From Liolophura sinensis (lineage: Eukaryota > Mollusca > Polyplacophora > Chitonida > Chitonidae): 64,000 bases of DNA. Under the pieces are notes generated by a model. It did no database searches and was not told the origin of the DNA. It saw only the letters and a list, made by a program, of their open reading frames with translations. The stretch spans positions 4,577,703 through 4,641,702 of the forward strand of contig NC_088301.1 of the NCBI RefSeq assembly GCF_032854445.1, written 5' to 3'. Below are positions 14,287-25,638 of this stretch, in pieces. The translations under genes were made by a program, and so were the position numbers. Positions within the stretch are counted from its first letter, which is position 1, and the number at the start of each line of letters is the position of its first letter.

Positions 14287-14486
14287 AAACCAATGCGGTC
14301 GCTGTGAGTTCAAGTCCAGCTCATGCTGGCTTCCTCTCCGGCCGTACGTGGGAAGGTCTGCCAGCAACCTGCGGATGGTCGTGGGTTTCCGGTTTCCACC
14401 CACCATAATGCTGGCCGCCGCCATATAAGTGAAATATTCTTGAGTACGGCGTAAAACACCAATCAAATAAATAAATCAAATAAATA
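14287..14486 (+). mobile_element. SINE-A, 5'-truncated copy
   Basis: It starts at the B-box region and runs to (AAAT)n. The 10-nt duplication TTCCAGTGAT occurs at 14277-14286 and 14487-14496, so truncation happened at insertion. Confidence 0.88.
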
Positions 14487-14716
14487 TTCCAGTGATTAAG
14501 TTGGCGTCGATGAGGGATTTCACCAGAAGCTTTGTCTTTTTCTTGGGTAAGCGCCTGTGCATTCCTCCGGGACTATCCGGTTTCCTCTTCCTGACTGTAG
14601 TACTGTCAAAAATGTGGAATAATCTTTATGGTGTTTATGATGATCAGACCAGTCAGATAACTTGTTAATTAATATATTTATTTATCTGATTAGTAAATGG
14701 CAGGTTATTGATAAAT

Positions 14717-14998
14717 TTAGTTATTTGATTGGTGTTTTACGTCGTGGCCAAGCTAAATATTTCACTTATACGACAAATATGATGGTGGTAGGAAATCGGG
14801 CATAGCTATGGAAAAACCCACGATTGCCTCTGTCCAGTTTCCTCCCACCACAATGGTGGCCGTTGTATAAGTGTAATATTCTTGAGTACGTCGTAAAACA
14901 CTAATTAAATTACACAAATAGGTAAACCCACGGTTACTGGTAGAGGAAGCCAGCGTGAGCCGGATTTGAACTCTCCGCGACCGCGTGAGAGGAACTTC
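14717..14998 (-). mobile_element. SINE-A copy interrupted by a second SINE-A
   Basis: The tail and core are at 14717-14825 and the head-side remainder, with GAAGCCAGCGTGAGC and B-box-like GGATTTGAACTC, is at 14924-14998. A plus-strand copy splits the element. Confidence 0.75.
14826..14923 (+). mobile_element. SINE-A 3' fragment nested in another SINE-A
   Basis: It runs from the TTTCCTCCCACC block to the tail, in opposite orientation to its host. Duplications AAACCCACGATT (14814-14825) and AAACCCACGGTT (14924-14935) bound it. Confidence 0.75.
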
Positions 14999-15014
14999 CA
15001 GTACAAGATAAAAA

Positions 15015-15075
15015 CATCGTGACTTAATGAGCCAGAGCTAGACTCGAACACGCGATTGCCTAGGCGAGTGGAATA
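15015..15075 (-). mobile_element. Isolated tRNA-like SINE head fragment
   Basis: GAGCTAGACTCGAACACGCG is a reversed B-box with flanking tRNA-like sequence, like the head at 18890. No body is seen. Confidence 0.35.
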
Positions 15076-18000
15076 TTGGGTATGGCGAGAGCATACACCC
15101 GTTTATGTGCTCATGTCATCGTTGACCGTATATGTGACTGCCTGGGAGTGACAGATACACGCAGATATGTCCTGTATGTCAGTTTCCACACACGTTTCAA
15201 CATATAGCCCACGTGATGTTGTACATATTCACCCAAGATGGTGAAATGTCACTTCTTAACACCTGTCCATTCGTCAACAGACGGGTTCGTCGCCTTGTTT
15301 GTCCATGGTCAGCGTTTTTTTGCAATGCCACTGGCTCACGGAGTAAACAAAGCAAAGTGTTGTATGAAAGAAATGGAATGCAAATCATATCAATAGCAGT
15401 GAAAAAGAAAGAGCTGTGTTGATTTCCAAGTGTCAGTTACCTGGTTGTGACGAAAGATCCCGTTTCAAAGTAACACCTGCGCAGAAACTAATACAAATGT
15501 TCTCACGCTACTGTGTCTAAATCGGGCTATTACACAATAAGCAGAACAGTATACAGAATATAAAGTGACTATCTGTAACAAATTCATTGAATAGGCGCTT
15601 AATTTGTCTTGTTTGGACAACTGTGTACACTCGCTGTGTATAAACTTGTCTTACATGAGTTGATATCAGACAGAAATCGCTCTTCGCAGCGCATTTATCA
15701 TCCATAACTGTGTGTGGTCGCTGTATGCGGAAAATCGACAGCGTATCCGAAGGCAATTAAAATACACCCCGGCTATTTAGAGAAGCGACTTATTTATTAA
15801 TAGTGTTTGTTTATTTGATCTCTAATGTCTTAACATCACTTCAACGTTTTATTTTCCGTATCATGACAATGTCTCCGGACGTCGGCTGGTCTTGTCGACA
15901 TATATACCCATGGTGCTGCCTCAATGGAACGCCATGGACGCTCATGAAAGAATAATTATGGTTTACGCCACATCAGCAATAATTCAACCATATCGTAGTT
16001 AGCCATATACGACAGAAGTCAAACATTACGCCATAATTCTCAGTTACAAGTCAACAATCTATCCAACTTTAAGTCTTCAATCTGAGTTGGGGTTTTCCCC
16101 GGGCTGTGCCCGGTTCCCTCCCACCATAATGCTGGCCGCCGTCGTATAAGTGAAATATTCTTGAGTACGGCGTAAAGCACCAATTAAAAAAAAATAAATA
16201 AATAAACAAATAAATAAATCTGAGTCGGGTTTTCCCGCAAATCAGACATGCACGTTCTTCAAATGAAAACGAATGCAGAAGAGGGTATTAAATCAATGCA
16301 GTTCTGTATCGACTGGTGTATTGCAAGACGACTTGGTGTGTGTGCGCCTTATCATTTCATCCATTCTGACTAGGCTACTCATGGATGCTGAATTGTGAAT
16401 GATAACGAGTGTACAACAGCAAATATATCTTACAAGGAAAATCATTTGGTTGTTATAAATTGCTTTTTCCCCGTCTTCCTATTGCCTAGTTCAGCAAAAT
16501 CGTGCTGTATCGCGTAATCAGGCAGTGGACGGTTTAGTGACAGGAAAGTGAAAAAGTTCAGAATTTAACAACAGCAAGCACATCATTTCAGCACAACTCA
16601 GACGAGTTCGTCTCACCCCAAAACAAACAAGTTCGGGTGCGGAAACCAATTCACCAATCCGAATTATTTACATCGTTTTTTGAAATAGCCAAGTGTGGTT
16701 TGTGTATATTTAATGGTTCCTCTGCCATAACAGGGGAGGTAACAATGTCCCATATACAGTGGAGTATAACTGCTGCATTTCCGATAACGCGAGATGGAGG
16801 TGTTTGTTCTAGGCATTTAACTTGGTGACGTGACAGCGTATTTAAACCAGCAGACAAAGTTCATGTCGAGGCTCAGAAGAGAGACAACTACATTAATACT
16901 ATTATATTATTCGTATAAAAGTTCTGTTTAATGTAATATTTTCATATAATAATATTTTCGGAATAACCCGAAGTAACCCGAAGGATGTTTGAATTAAGTG
17001 TTCGGATTTTACTTTCTCATGTGTCATGTACACGTGTTTGTCCGCAGGTGTGAGCTAAGCCAAGTACTGAGCTAGTGCACTATCGGCTTTTGACGCATTT
17101 TCACGCGAGATTTGTAGTATAGGAACATTGCTGTGAACGGGAATTTGCGAGTCACGTGGTCTGTCTGGGCGAGAAAGGCAATAGTGCACCTTAATGCAAA
17201 TACTGCCTATATATAGTTTGGTTTTATCTGTGTGGCATAAAAACGTGTATTTGACATCTATATACCAGGCATGGTTTTGATAGCGTGTTTTATTCACCGC
17301 TGATTATTGTTAATATCACGGAAGTTCATGCGAAAATACATATTGTCACATCATGTTTGCTTGAGTTTTTATCTTAAAACGTGATTCAAGGTTTTATACA
17401 CCTATCTGCGTGTAGTTTCTCTGGCGTGGAGTACAAAAGATCAATGTTCACTTTACCTTTTTCATATGATGAAAATGTGTTCCTTGCCATGGATTTTTTG
17501 AAAGTTTCTGGTCGATATATTGAAGTGACAGCGTAATAAAAAGTGGGTATATGTCGCTTCAGATGTGACATCAATTAGGCTTAGTGTATGTTATCACCAT
17601 AGAAGAAAATGTCGAGGTTGTATGTTATCGTTGTGAGTTACACCTGGCTCTTCCTTCGTGAAAACACAGAAGAGCACGAAGCTAGAACAGCTGTGAACTC
17701 ATCTAGGAGGCTGTGCATACACGCCACTGAAACATGCCGTTTTTAGAATACAACTTACATAATGCTATTTTTTGATCATTTTGAACAGGGCTTGTGTTTA
17801 TCATTTTGCACCTACATATAAATCTTCTCAATTACCCCCTTCTGTAATTGCCGGAGTTAAAAGACACTAAATGTGAGAAATATAAATGTGTTGTTTATTT
17901 TTGGGAATTCCCAGGTGTGAACAGCAGACCGTAACGTAATTGCATTGTGACAGGCCACACGAGTTGGAAGAGACAGTCCTTGGCATTTCTGTTTAATCTG

Positions 18001-18743
18001 AATAAACTTTACATTCACATGCTTTATATATTAAATAATTTGGCGGCGTGATCAAAGGACATTTTCCCACTTTCATTTAAACGTGCGTTGACGGCACCTA
18101 TTCGAAACACCTGAGGAAACATGTAAAAGACTATTATACCTTGCCTGTGTGGTCGTCTTAAAACGCGGATTAATTCCACAGGTGTGCATGTGTATTTTAA
18201 AACAAGCTGCTTAATGAAAGTCTCAGCTATGTGTTATGGAGACATATATCACACAGACTGGCCCCAGGTGGCCATATACTGTCAGTGTTTATGGGCCGAT
18301 TGTTTGAAGTGGTGATATCAGTGTAACAAAAAAAAAACCAAAAAAAAAAAAAACAGATATATTACGGCATATAAGATTAAGGGGTATGAACAATTATTGT
18401 ACATACATAAACACCCTGTATCTGAAAATGGACCATCATTTTGTGCAGTCTTCATTCAAGACAATGTACTGCAGCTATCTCTATATACTTAAAAGACAGT
18501 ACCTACTGTATATGCACGTTTTTAAACTCACAGCCTTTCAGTATATTCTTCCATCTAAAGAGTAACATATATTATTAAGATAGAAATTTTTTTTAAGGGA
18601 ACGATATATACGTTAAAAGAGATCTTAACTTACCAAGTATATTTTATCTACACAAAAGATCGTGCATCTTTCAAGGATCTATTTTTCATCGGCCATGGTG
18701 CTTGCAAGGCGTCAAATCTATTCATCCGTCAAAACTTAGTAGT
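15076..18743. other. Gene-free stretch
   Basis: Only the SINE-A half at 16088 and an A-rich tract (18327-18354) stand out. Confidence 0.55.
16088..16216 (+). mobile_element. SINE-A, 3' half
   Basis: It starts in the GGTTTTCCCCGGGC block and runs through the core to a long (AAAT)n tail. AATCTGAGT duplications lie at 16079-16087 and 16217-16225. Confidence 0.85.
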
Positions 18744-18935
18744 ATTTATTTATTTATTCAATTATATGGTGTTTAAGCCGTGTCCAAGAATATTTAATTT
18801 TTATGACGGCGTCAGGTTTATGGTACACTACCGACCTTCGCCAGGTGCCCGATATTCACCCTGACTAAAACCCGCAGCAAAACACCGAGAGCTAGATTCG
18901 AACACACAACCTCTTTGGTCAGTCAATAATATATA
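18744..18935 (-). mobile_element. Degenerate SINE, SINE-A-like tail with a different head
   Basis: (TTTA)n and a core like SINE-A lie at the left. The right end has GAGAGCTAGATTCGAACACA, a tRNA-like B-box in reverse that resembles the isolated one at 15020-15070. Confidence 0.5.
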
Positions 18936-19597
18936 AAAGTTTCACGTAATATACAGGGTTACACCTAATCGCTCAGACAGATCAATCATAATGACACCAT
19001 TTAAGTATGACAATCAACTCTTAGACTATACATAAGTCATACTTAACAAACAGATCTCTCAACAATAATGTTGACATTCTTAATCTTTTAACATGGATCA
19101 TTAGTGTAACTTGGACATGTAGCTATTGTTTGTATTCATGTCAAGTTACCATAAAAATGGCAAGAATGTTCACGTCTATGTGGGCTGATGTGTATAGTGT
19201 ATACATATAACAATGCTGTATATCTTCTATAATTGGTACTTCTGTGCGGGCTTTTTTTATAAAAATTACTACATCAAAGAATTCACGCTTTTCAATTTAA
19301 ACTTCCAATCACGTCCTTCATAATTAAGAGATCGTGTGACTTCGAGGCAGAGCATTGATGACAATATGATAAACATATTTGTCGAGTGAAATATCGCTCT
19401 GCTGGAGTCGCAAAGAGCTATTGCCTTTCCATTTCGCTCCTGTTTGAATTGGAGTATTCCGCGTGTATGGTGTCCCATGGCCAAATCGATCTCAATTATT
19501 TGGTTTTCCAACTCCCCTCTTCACGCAGCCGGTGCTCTCGTCAGAGAAAATGGATCGGACGAGGCCAGCGCGATGTTCATTTCCTGTATGTAAAGCC

Positions 19598-19611
19598 GTT
19601 TCCATGGCGAC
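19598..19611 (-). promoter_or_regulatory. Perfect RFX X-box match, minus strand
   Basis: The reverse complement GTCGCCATGGAAAC fits the consensus. It lies directly before GAACAAAGGACATCC (19612 on), a SOX/TCF-like site. Confidence 0.4.
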
Positions 19612-20469
19612 GAACAAAGGACATCCGTTGATTGGGTTCTTTTCATTAGACAAACGCCAATCAAGTCACGTCTCTACATCTGGATGACGATAATGGCCGT
19701 TTTATTAGAGCCCATAGATCGCCCGTATTGATTGGCCCGCGTTATACAGGCCACGTGCGAAGTCAACGTTCAGCTAACACGCCTTTCGATCTTGGTGACA
19801 TCCTTGGATGTAACATTTTGCGGCCGATAAGTGCGCTCTTGCATGAATCCTTCACAGAAAAGGAAAAGCAACAAAACTTGAGCGTCTAAGTGTAAGGTGT
19901 TCCGTGGGCTATAACAAACAGTCTTCGTGGAAATAATTAATCTAGTTTTTGCTGTGAATAAAAACAGAAATGCATGTATAAAATTCAAATGTTTACAGAT
20001 GAGAAGTACATATATAGATACTAAAAATACAGGGCCTAAACATAAAATTATAAGAAATAATCATACTCGGGTTGTTAAATGGTCTAAAATTGAATTATGA
20101 AGAGCTCTGTATTTACGCTAGATGTGTTAGCCCTTTACATTGTTCAGAATGAGATGGTTTTGAGTGGTCGTGAATTCTGACCATACCAGGACCTGATTTC
20201 ACGAAACAGACACCAGCAAATTACTGAACTAACTTATGTTTCGGAAACCTCAATAAAACCGTCAAATTGATGAAAACGTCAGTAAAATAAACATATATTG
20301 GCCTAAATGTTGTGCATTTGATAAAAATGGGTCAAAAACTCAGAAGTTTTTTTTTTTTTTTTATATTTGTTTACTTTTGTTTAGAGCACCAAGCAGAAAT
20401 CTGACGCCGAATGTCCTTTTATTTTACATGGTGAATAACTCAAGAATAAAACACGAAGTAGTTAATTAA

Positions 20470-20657
20470 TTGATTGATTTATTTATTTATCTGATTGGAG
20501 TTTTACGCCCTACTCGAGAATATTTCACTTATACGACGATGGCCAGCATTATGGTGGGAGGAAACCGGGTGGTTCCGGGGGAAACCCACGACCATCCGCA
20601 GGTTTGTGCCAAACCTTTCAACGTATGGCCGGAGAGGCAGCCAGCGTGATCTAAGTA
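20470..20657 (-). mobile_element. SINE-A, partial copy
   Basis: It has the (TTTA)n tail, core and CACGACCATCCGCAGG block, and ends at GAGAGGCAGCCAGCGTG. The tRNA-like head is missing. Confidence 0.82.
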
Positions 20658-20924
20658 GTTAACTGCATATCTCACGTATTGTATATAGTCAGATTTGAAA
20701 ACATGCAGGTCTTAATGTATACCAATTGTCACAACTTTTAGGACTGTCTCTTTTCATGATTATCCAGTCTCTAATATTTCCGACTGTAGAACACATATAA
20801 CCCACTTAGCCTAAAAATATCTAGGTTATACGCTGTAAGAATTACACATTTCTTCATACTTTGCATGATTTTTTAAATATTTTAGTCGTTCTGCTAGTTT
20901 CACAATTAAGACCACTGTTATAAC

Positions 20925-21190
20925 CACGAGGCACACGAGGTGTGGTTTCAGCCCCGAACTTGGGCAGGGAATTTGTAGATTTTCCTGCTCTCACAATTTG
21001 CAATTATAAGTCTTGCCGGGGGGGGGGGGAGGGGGGGGGGTGTTGTGTTGTGTTGGTGGTACTGATGAGCGGTAGACGACGTATATATATGACTGTCCTA
21101 GTATTTCACCAGTATTACATTCAAACCTGGGAAAGATGGCCAGTTACTTGCCAAAGATGAGTGGTTTACCCCCAGCTTTGGGAGAAAAAT
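20925..21190 (+). repeat. Dispersed repeat (family E), copy 1
   Basis: CGAGGCACACGAGGTGTGGT TTCAGCCCCG and GGGAATTTGTAGATTTTCC recur in reverse at 30735-30815. The right part (GATGGCCAGTTACTTGCC, GTGGTTTACCCCCAGCTTTG) is probably the same element. A poly-G tract expands its middle. Confidence 0.5.
21018..21040. repeat. Interrupted poly-G tract (12 G, A, 10 G)
   Basis: It lies inside dispersed repeat E copy 1. Confidence 0.9.
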
Positions 21191-22380
21191 GACACTATAT
21201 CAATATGCCATTACATAACAATATATCAGCCACCAAACCGTAAAAATGTATAGATTTTGCTTTAAAACACACGTTTTGTATACTGTATTTTCCCATACCT
21301 TTGACTTCTTGTATGAGAATGAAGGATGATGAACTGGATTAACACAACGGTATGTCAACATTTGTTGTTTATAGTTTGTCGTCACGTGTGGTATGCACGG
21401 TATTAAGTACAAATAGCACAGATGAATATACAGTCGTCTGTGGTTTACCGTTTACAATCAGATTCAACATAGTTGACATTTGCTCTGCTATGATCACAAA
21501 TGGCGCGACACTTTACATCTATGTATAATGCCCACGTTAAATTCTTCGTCTTAGTAAGCTTACTACTTAATTTCCTCCTAGCTAGAACCGAACACGTGGA
21601 AGACGCTAGTTGCTAACTATCCACACAAGTGACCTCACAGCGTGAACATTTTTTTGTGAAGAATTTGTTCTTTACATGCATGACTATTTCTTTAAGTCGG
21701 CGATCAGGTTTCTGGGCGAAGGATATCCACAAGTTCTAGGGTGAATCACCTCGCCCTGCTGGAGCGTCCGTTCATATAGTTCTCTGTTCATGTCCGAGTT
21801 GGCCATACTCAAGACCTTAAATCGGCTACATTGGTACTTCTACGAGAGCTTCACAATCATTTTAGTACCACAGTGTCACTACAAGTACTACTGATTCTTA
21901 TGGGTCTTAAGCAACTCAAAACGTCTCAAAGAAGCAACTAAAAAACCTATAAAGGCGTATCCACTAGGGATTTCTTTACTCTCTGTATTACGATTCGCCA
22001 CAAAAGTGTAATTCACGGAATTTCAGTGCTAACTATATCCGTTCATTAGCCTCAAAACAACATGGCTTTCTTTAGTTCTACTGTTTATATAGTTTACCAT
22101 TCATGGGGTGTTTCGTTGTTCATTCCGGGAATTTCTCACGTATAATATCCATGTGTGGAATTCGTTGATACCATTTACCAGAAGTAAATTGGGGTGGATA
22201 TCAATTGGGCACCGCTTTCGATAAAACCATTACTAGTTTCCATATCAGTATGACTGTATGGTGAAATTATAAATCTGTTATCTTTTTAAAGCTCGATCTT
22301 ATTCATTTTTTTGCAGGTGTTATATTGATGACCTTTGAGAAATAAATAATTCCCAGTTTCCTTAAGAAATGCTACGCAGG

Positions 22381-22653
22381 CGGATAGATTTGTTTCACAG
22401 ACTGGGCAATATGGGTGATCTTTAAGAGGCATATATAAGTTGACAAACTAACATCATAACGTGTCTTTATGGATAACGACATTCTAACATCAAATATACT
22501 TGATAACGATGTTAGAATATACATCGCGAAACGTTAGTAAAAATAAATCAGTAGTTGTTATCCATAAAGAAACTATGTGATGTTACTTTGTCAACTTCTA
22601 TATGCCTCTTAAAGAGTTCCCATATTGCCCTGCCAGTGAAACAAATCTATCCG
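22381..22653. repeat. Long imperfect inverted repeat (fold-back)
   Basis: The left arm 22381-22492 and right arm 22508-22653 are reverse complements with scattered mismatches and a 16-nt spacer. The right arm has an extra block of about 35 nt (22521-22555) containing CGCGAAACGTTAG. It could be a fold-back DNA element or two head-to-head copies of a retroelement end. Confidence 0.75.
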
Positions 22654-24144
22654 TCTTTGAAGCATTTCAAGGGGACAACAGATAGTCCTGATGGTAGTCC
22701 TGATGATGACCGAAGGTCTACCCTCTTTTCCGTCTGTATATGTCAAAATGGATAATTTCAGATTTCAAATTGTAAATTATACATAACTGGATAGTAATAT
22801 ACCAATGTGTCCTGCCTATGATGTATGCATATCTCTTCTTGTAGCATTTGTAAGGTACTACGTAAACTGTGATAATTTCATTCAACGTCCACTCGACATA
22901 CATAGACAGGGTGCTCATCGCGATTTGTTTCATAACCATATCCAATTCCGCTTAACCAAGGGTTGTGAAAGGTGTAAACATCCATGAATCCTGTTTAACA
23001 AATCAACGTGGTGCTGCTATGAACAGTTGCAAACAAAGTGCTAAATCTGAACTGGATGTTATGCCTAGAATATCGTCTGTCTTCCCTGCCCCTCAGAAAA
23101 CCGATGACTGCTCCTCTTTCACGTGTTATCAGTTTTGTTTGCTATTAATGCATTATTTCTCACAAATTGCTTTGGGAACACGTCTTTTTAGGTTGTTTTT
23201 GGAAATGGATCTTGCGAATATCGCTTTGGAACGCTCATTCAAGGCTTAGTATTGTGGTACGAAAGTCGGATTTCAGTCCCCGTGATTATCTTGTTTTTTC
23301 CAGAAAAGTAATCCAGGTGACAAGTCAAATCTTACGGGTTATAATCAAAAGTTCTAAGAAATTTGATCCTGCAATTGTATAAATGGTTTAAATTGCAAGT
23401 CAAACCAAATCTATCTGTGTATATTTTAAGGGCTTGAAAGTTCTTACCAAAAATGTATGTAAAATCAAATCAAGATGGCCACTAGAAGAGCAGAGGCCTT
23501 TAGCAGTAGCTCACTCTGACACGGAAGTTAAGCCAAGGTCAGAAAGGACACGGGCCTTTTGGAAATCTATCCTGCCGGAGACAGAGCCACTACCCACTGT
23601 ATAGGCTAAAGATTAGCCCTCTTGCAGGAAAATGTATACAGAATACAAACGAAAACAGCCATGAAACTCCATATAGGCACCTAGTCGATCACAACATCCA
23701 GCACCACCACCACCACCCTCCACCCCCTCACCGAACCTCCACCCCCAACAAATGATGATTTCCTAACCTTGCCGTGATCGCTAAACCAAACTAATGACGT
23801 GGTGGAGTACAGATATATACATGTAACAACCGAAGTCAAGGTTAACGTGCATAAAAAAAACACCACGTATGGCATATATATGCTCATTATACCGACACCA
23901 TACACGACAACCAATACAGAGAGTATCATAGGCTTACTCTCCAAATAGTGAGGGTTAAGGTTAATGAACTCTGCCTACATGTATAGCTCCTCCATCACAG
24001 CAACCTTTCCCAACGGAGTTGATTTCATGATGCATTGCGGACAAACACGTGAGGCAATATCGACTAAAAGTCCGTACGTCCAGGGGAATAATAGAGCCCG
24101 ATACGGTCACGTCACAGGGGAGTCAAATCGAATCGGCTCCAACA

Positions 24145-24408
24145 ATGGAAAAATCTAGTTGGGCAAATATTGGAGGAGATGTGTTTGTTTGCTGTGGCAC
24201 GGGTCGCTTGTATTGTTGTGATAAGCGCCTAATGGTAACGTCTACAATTATTCCACTGACTGCCGGCTTTGTAACGGTATTGACTCAGTACTGGCTTCAT
24301 TCGGCGATTCGGTCAGCGACAAGTCGATTTTCTCTTTTATATGGCATTAGTGTTTTGATCGTTGCCAGTGATATCGTCACGACATATGTAGCCCCGCGTG
24401 AACGATGA
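24145..24408 (+). CDS. Unrecognised short ORF with two hydrophobic segments
   Basis: This 87-codon frame from ATG 24145 has two possible membrane segments: MVTSTIIPLTAGFVTVLT at about residues 30-47 and LLYGISVLIVASDIV at about 64-78. A Cys/Arg-rich stretch (CCGTGRLYCCDKRLM) precedes the first. That arrangement is loosely like the N-terminal part of ZDHHC9/14/18-type palmitoyltransferases, but no DHHC motif follows and the frame ends soon after. It may be a gene fragment, a degenerate exon or chance. Confidence 0.18.
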   Translation: MEKSSWANIGGDVFVCCGTGRLYCCDKRLMVTSTIIPLTAGFVTVLTQYWLHSAIRSATSRFSLLYGISVLIVASDIVTTYVAPRER

Positions 24409-25327
24409 ATTGCTGCACGCGGCGGACGACATCAAACTAAACAAGCTACATGGGACCTTGAAAGCCTTGCAGCAATAACCTAAAAATGTTTTTTTTTTTC
24501 TTGTGCTGCCTCTGTCTGTAGCGGCATATCAGCATCGAACCGAGCTAGGTATGGCGGATCGCATGCACGCTAATCAGATCCGATGGCGACATGGTAATTA
24601 ACATGGATTGTAGAAGCTGCGGGGGCAATTCTGCGTCGGCTTCTTCGTGCCGTGCTAGTTTTCTGGGAATGGAGGCGAGACTTAAATCACGTAGCTAGAC
24701 ACTGCCGATAAAACCTCGACTCCGCGACTGCAGCGGCATCGTGGATCGATGGATTGATGTGCGGGCTGATTTCGAGGGTGCACAACAACAGTATAGAGGG
24801 GTTACATGTGACCTCATATCAATCTGGCAGAACAATAGCAAGTCAGCCATATTGGAGTCCTTTTAACACTGGGATGGCATAGCAGCAGTACTCCATTATG
24901 GTTGCCAAGTGTTTCATGCAACCCCTCTATAAGAGAACCGGGAAAAGCTGGAACGGGTTCATATACCGGACGCATAGATAGCTGAGATATAGGGCGTAAT
25001 CCGGCCAAGCTTGAATGCATACAATTTTTCTACATGGGTTCGTGATTTTCTTTTTGGCGTGGTTTGTCACACTAATTTTACCAAACCCCGGTAAACTATA
25101 CGCATATCTGTATGTACATAAACATATCGTTGACTAATTTCAGCTTCGATCATCTGTTCATTCTACTTGTACTTCATTACTTTAATTCTGCTTGTTGTAG
25201 CTTTAGGCGTATTTTCTGTGATATCAAAACAATATTTGCTTATTGCAAGACGGTACTGACTTGATTCTGTACGCTGATGGCTCAGTGAAACCTGGCAGAA
25301 GACACCGCACGCCACATTAGGTATGGT

Positions 25328-25387
25328 ACCTGACACGACACCAGACAGGACGCCTGACGCGATACCTGACGTAACACCTGCCAGACA
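25328..25387. repeat. Short tandem repeat, 12-bp unit, five copies
   Basis: Variants of ACCTGACACGAC: second unit ACCAGACAGGAC, third GCCTGACGCGAT, fourth ACCTGACGTAAC, fifth ACCTGCCAGACA. Confidence 0.7.
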
Positions 25388-25489
25388 ACTCAACCACAGT
25401 ATACTGACATGTAGTTCACCCTTTGACTTTAATACTCAGCACCAAGTGAGATAATCAGTGGGTATATATGGCTTTATAAGTCTATTTAA

Positions 25490-25638
25490 AATTGAGTTTT
25501 ACGCCATAGTTTACATATATGACGACGGCTGCTGGCACACCTTCCCACGTATGACCGGGCAGGAAGCAAGTTTGTGCAGGATTTGAACTCACAGCGATCG
25601 CGTTGGTGATAGGTTCCTGGGTCACTGTGCTGCCTAAG
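25490..25638 (-). mobile_element. SINE-A, internally deleted copy
   Basis: A short core joins directly to the head-side block (TTCCCACGTATGACCGG, GATTTGAACTCACAGCG). About 90 bp of the middle is missing. Confidence 0.72.

Larger units (their letters stand above)
18936..22374. other. Gene-free stretch with one island
   Basis: The island at about 19520-19790 carries an X-box. A SINE-A copy (20470) and repeat E (20925) follow. The rest is AT-rich unique sequence. Confidence 0.55.
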
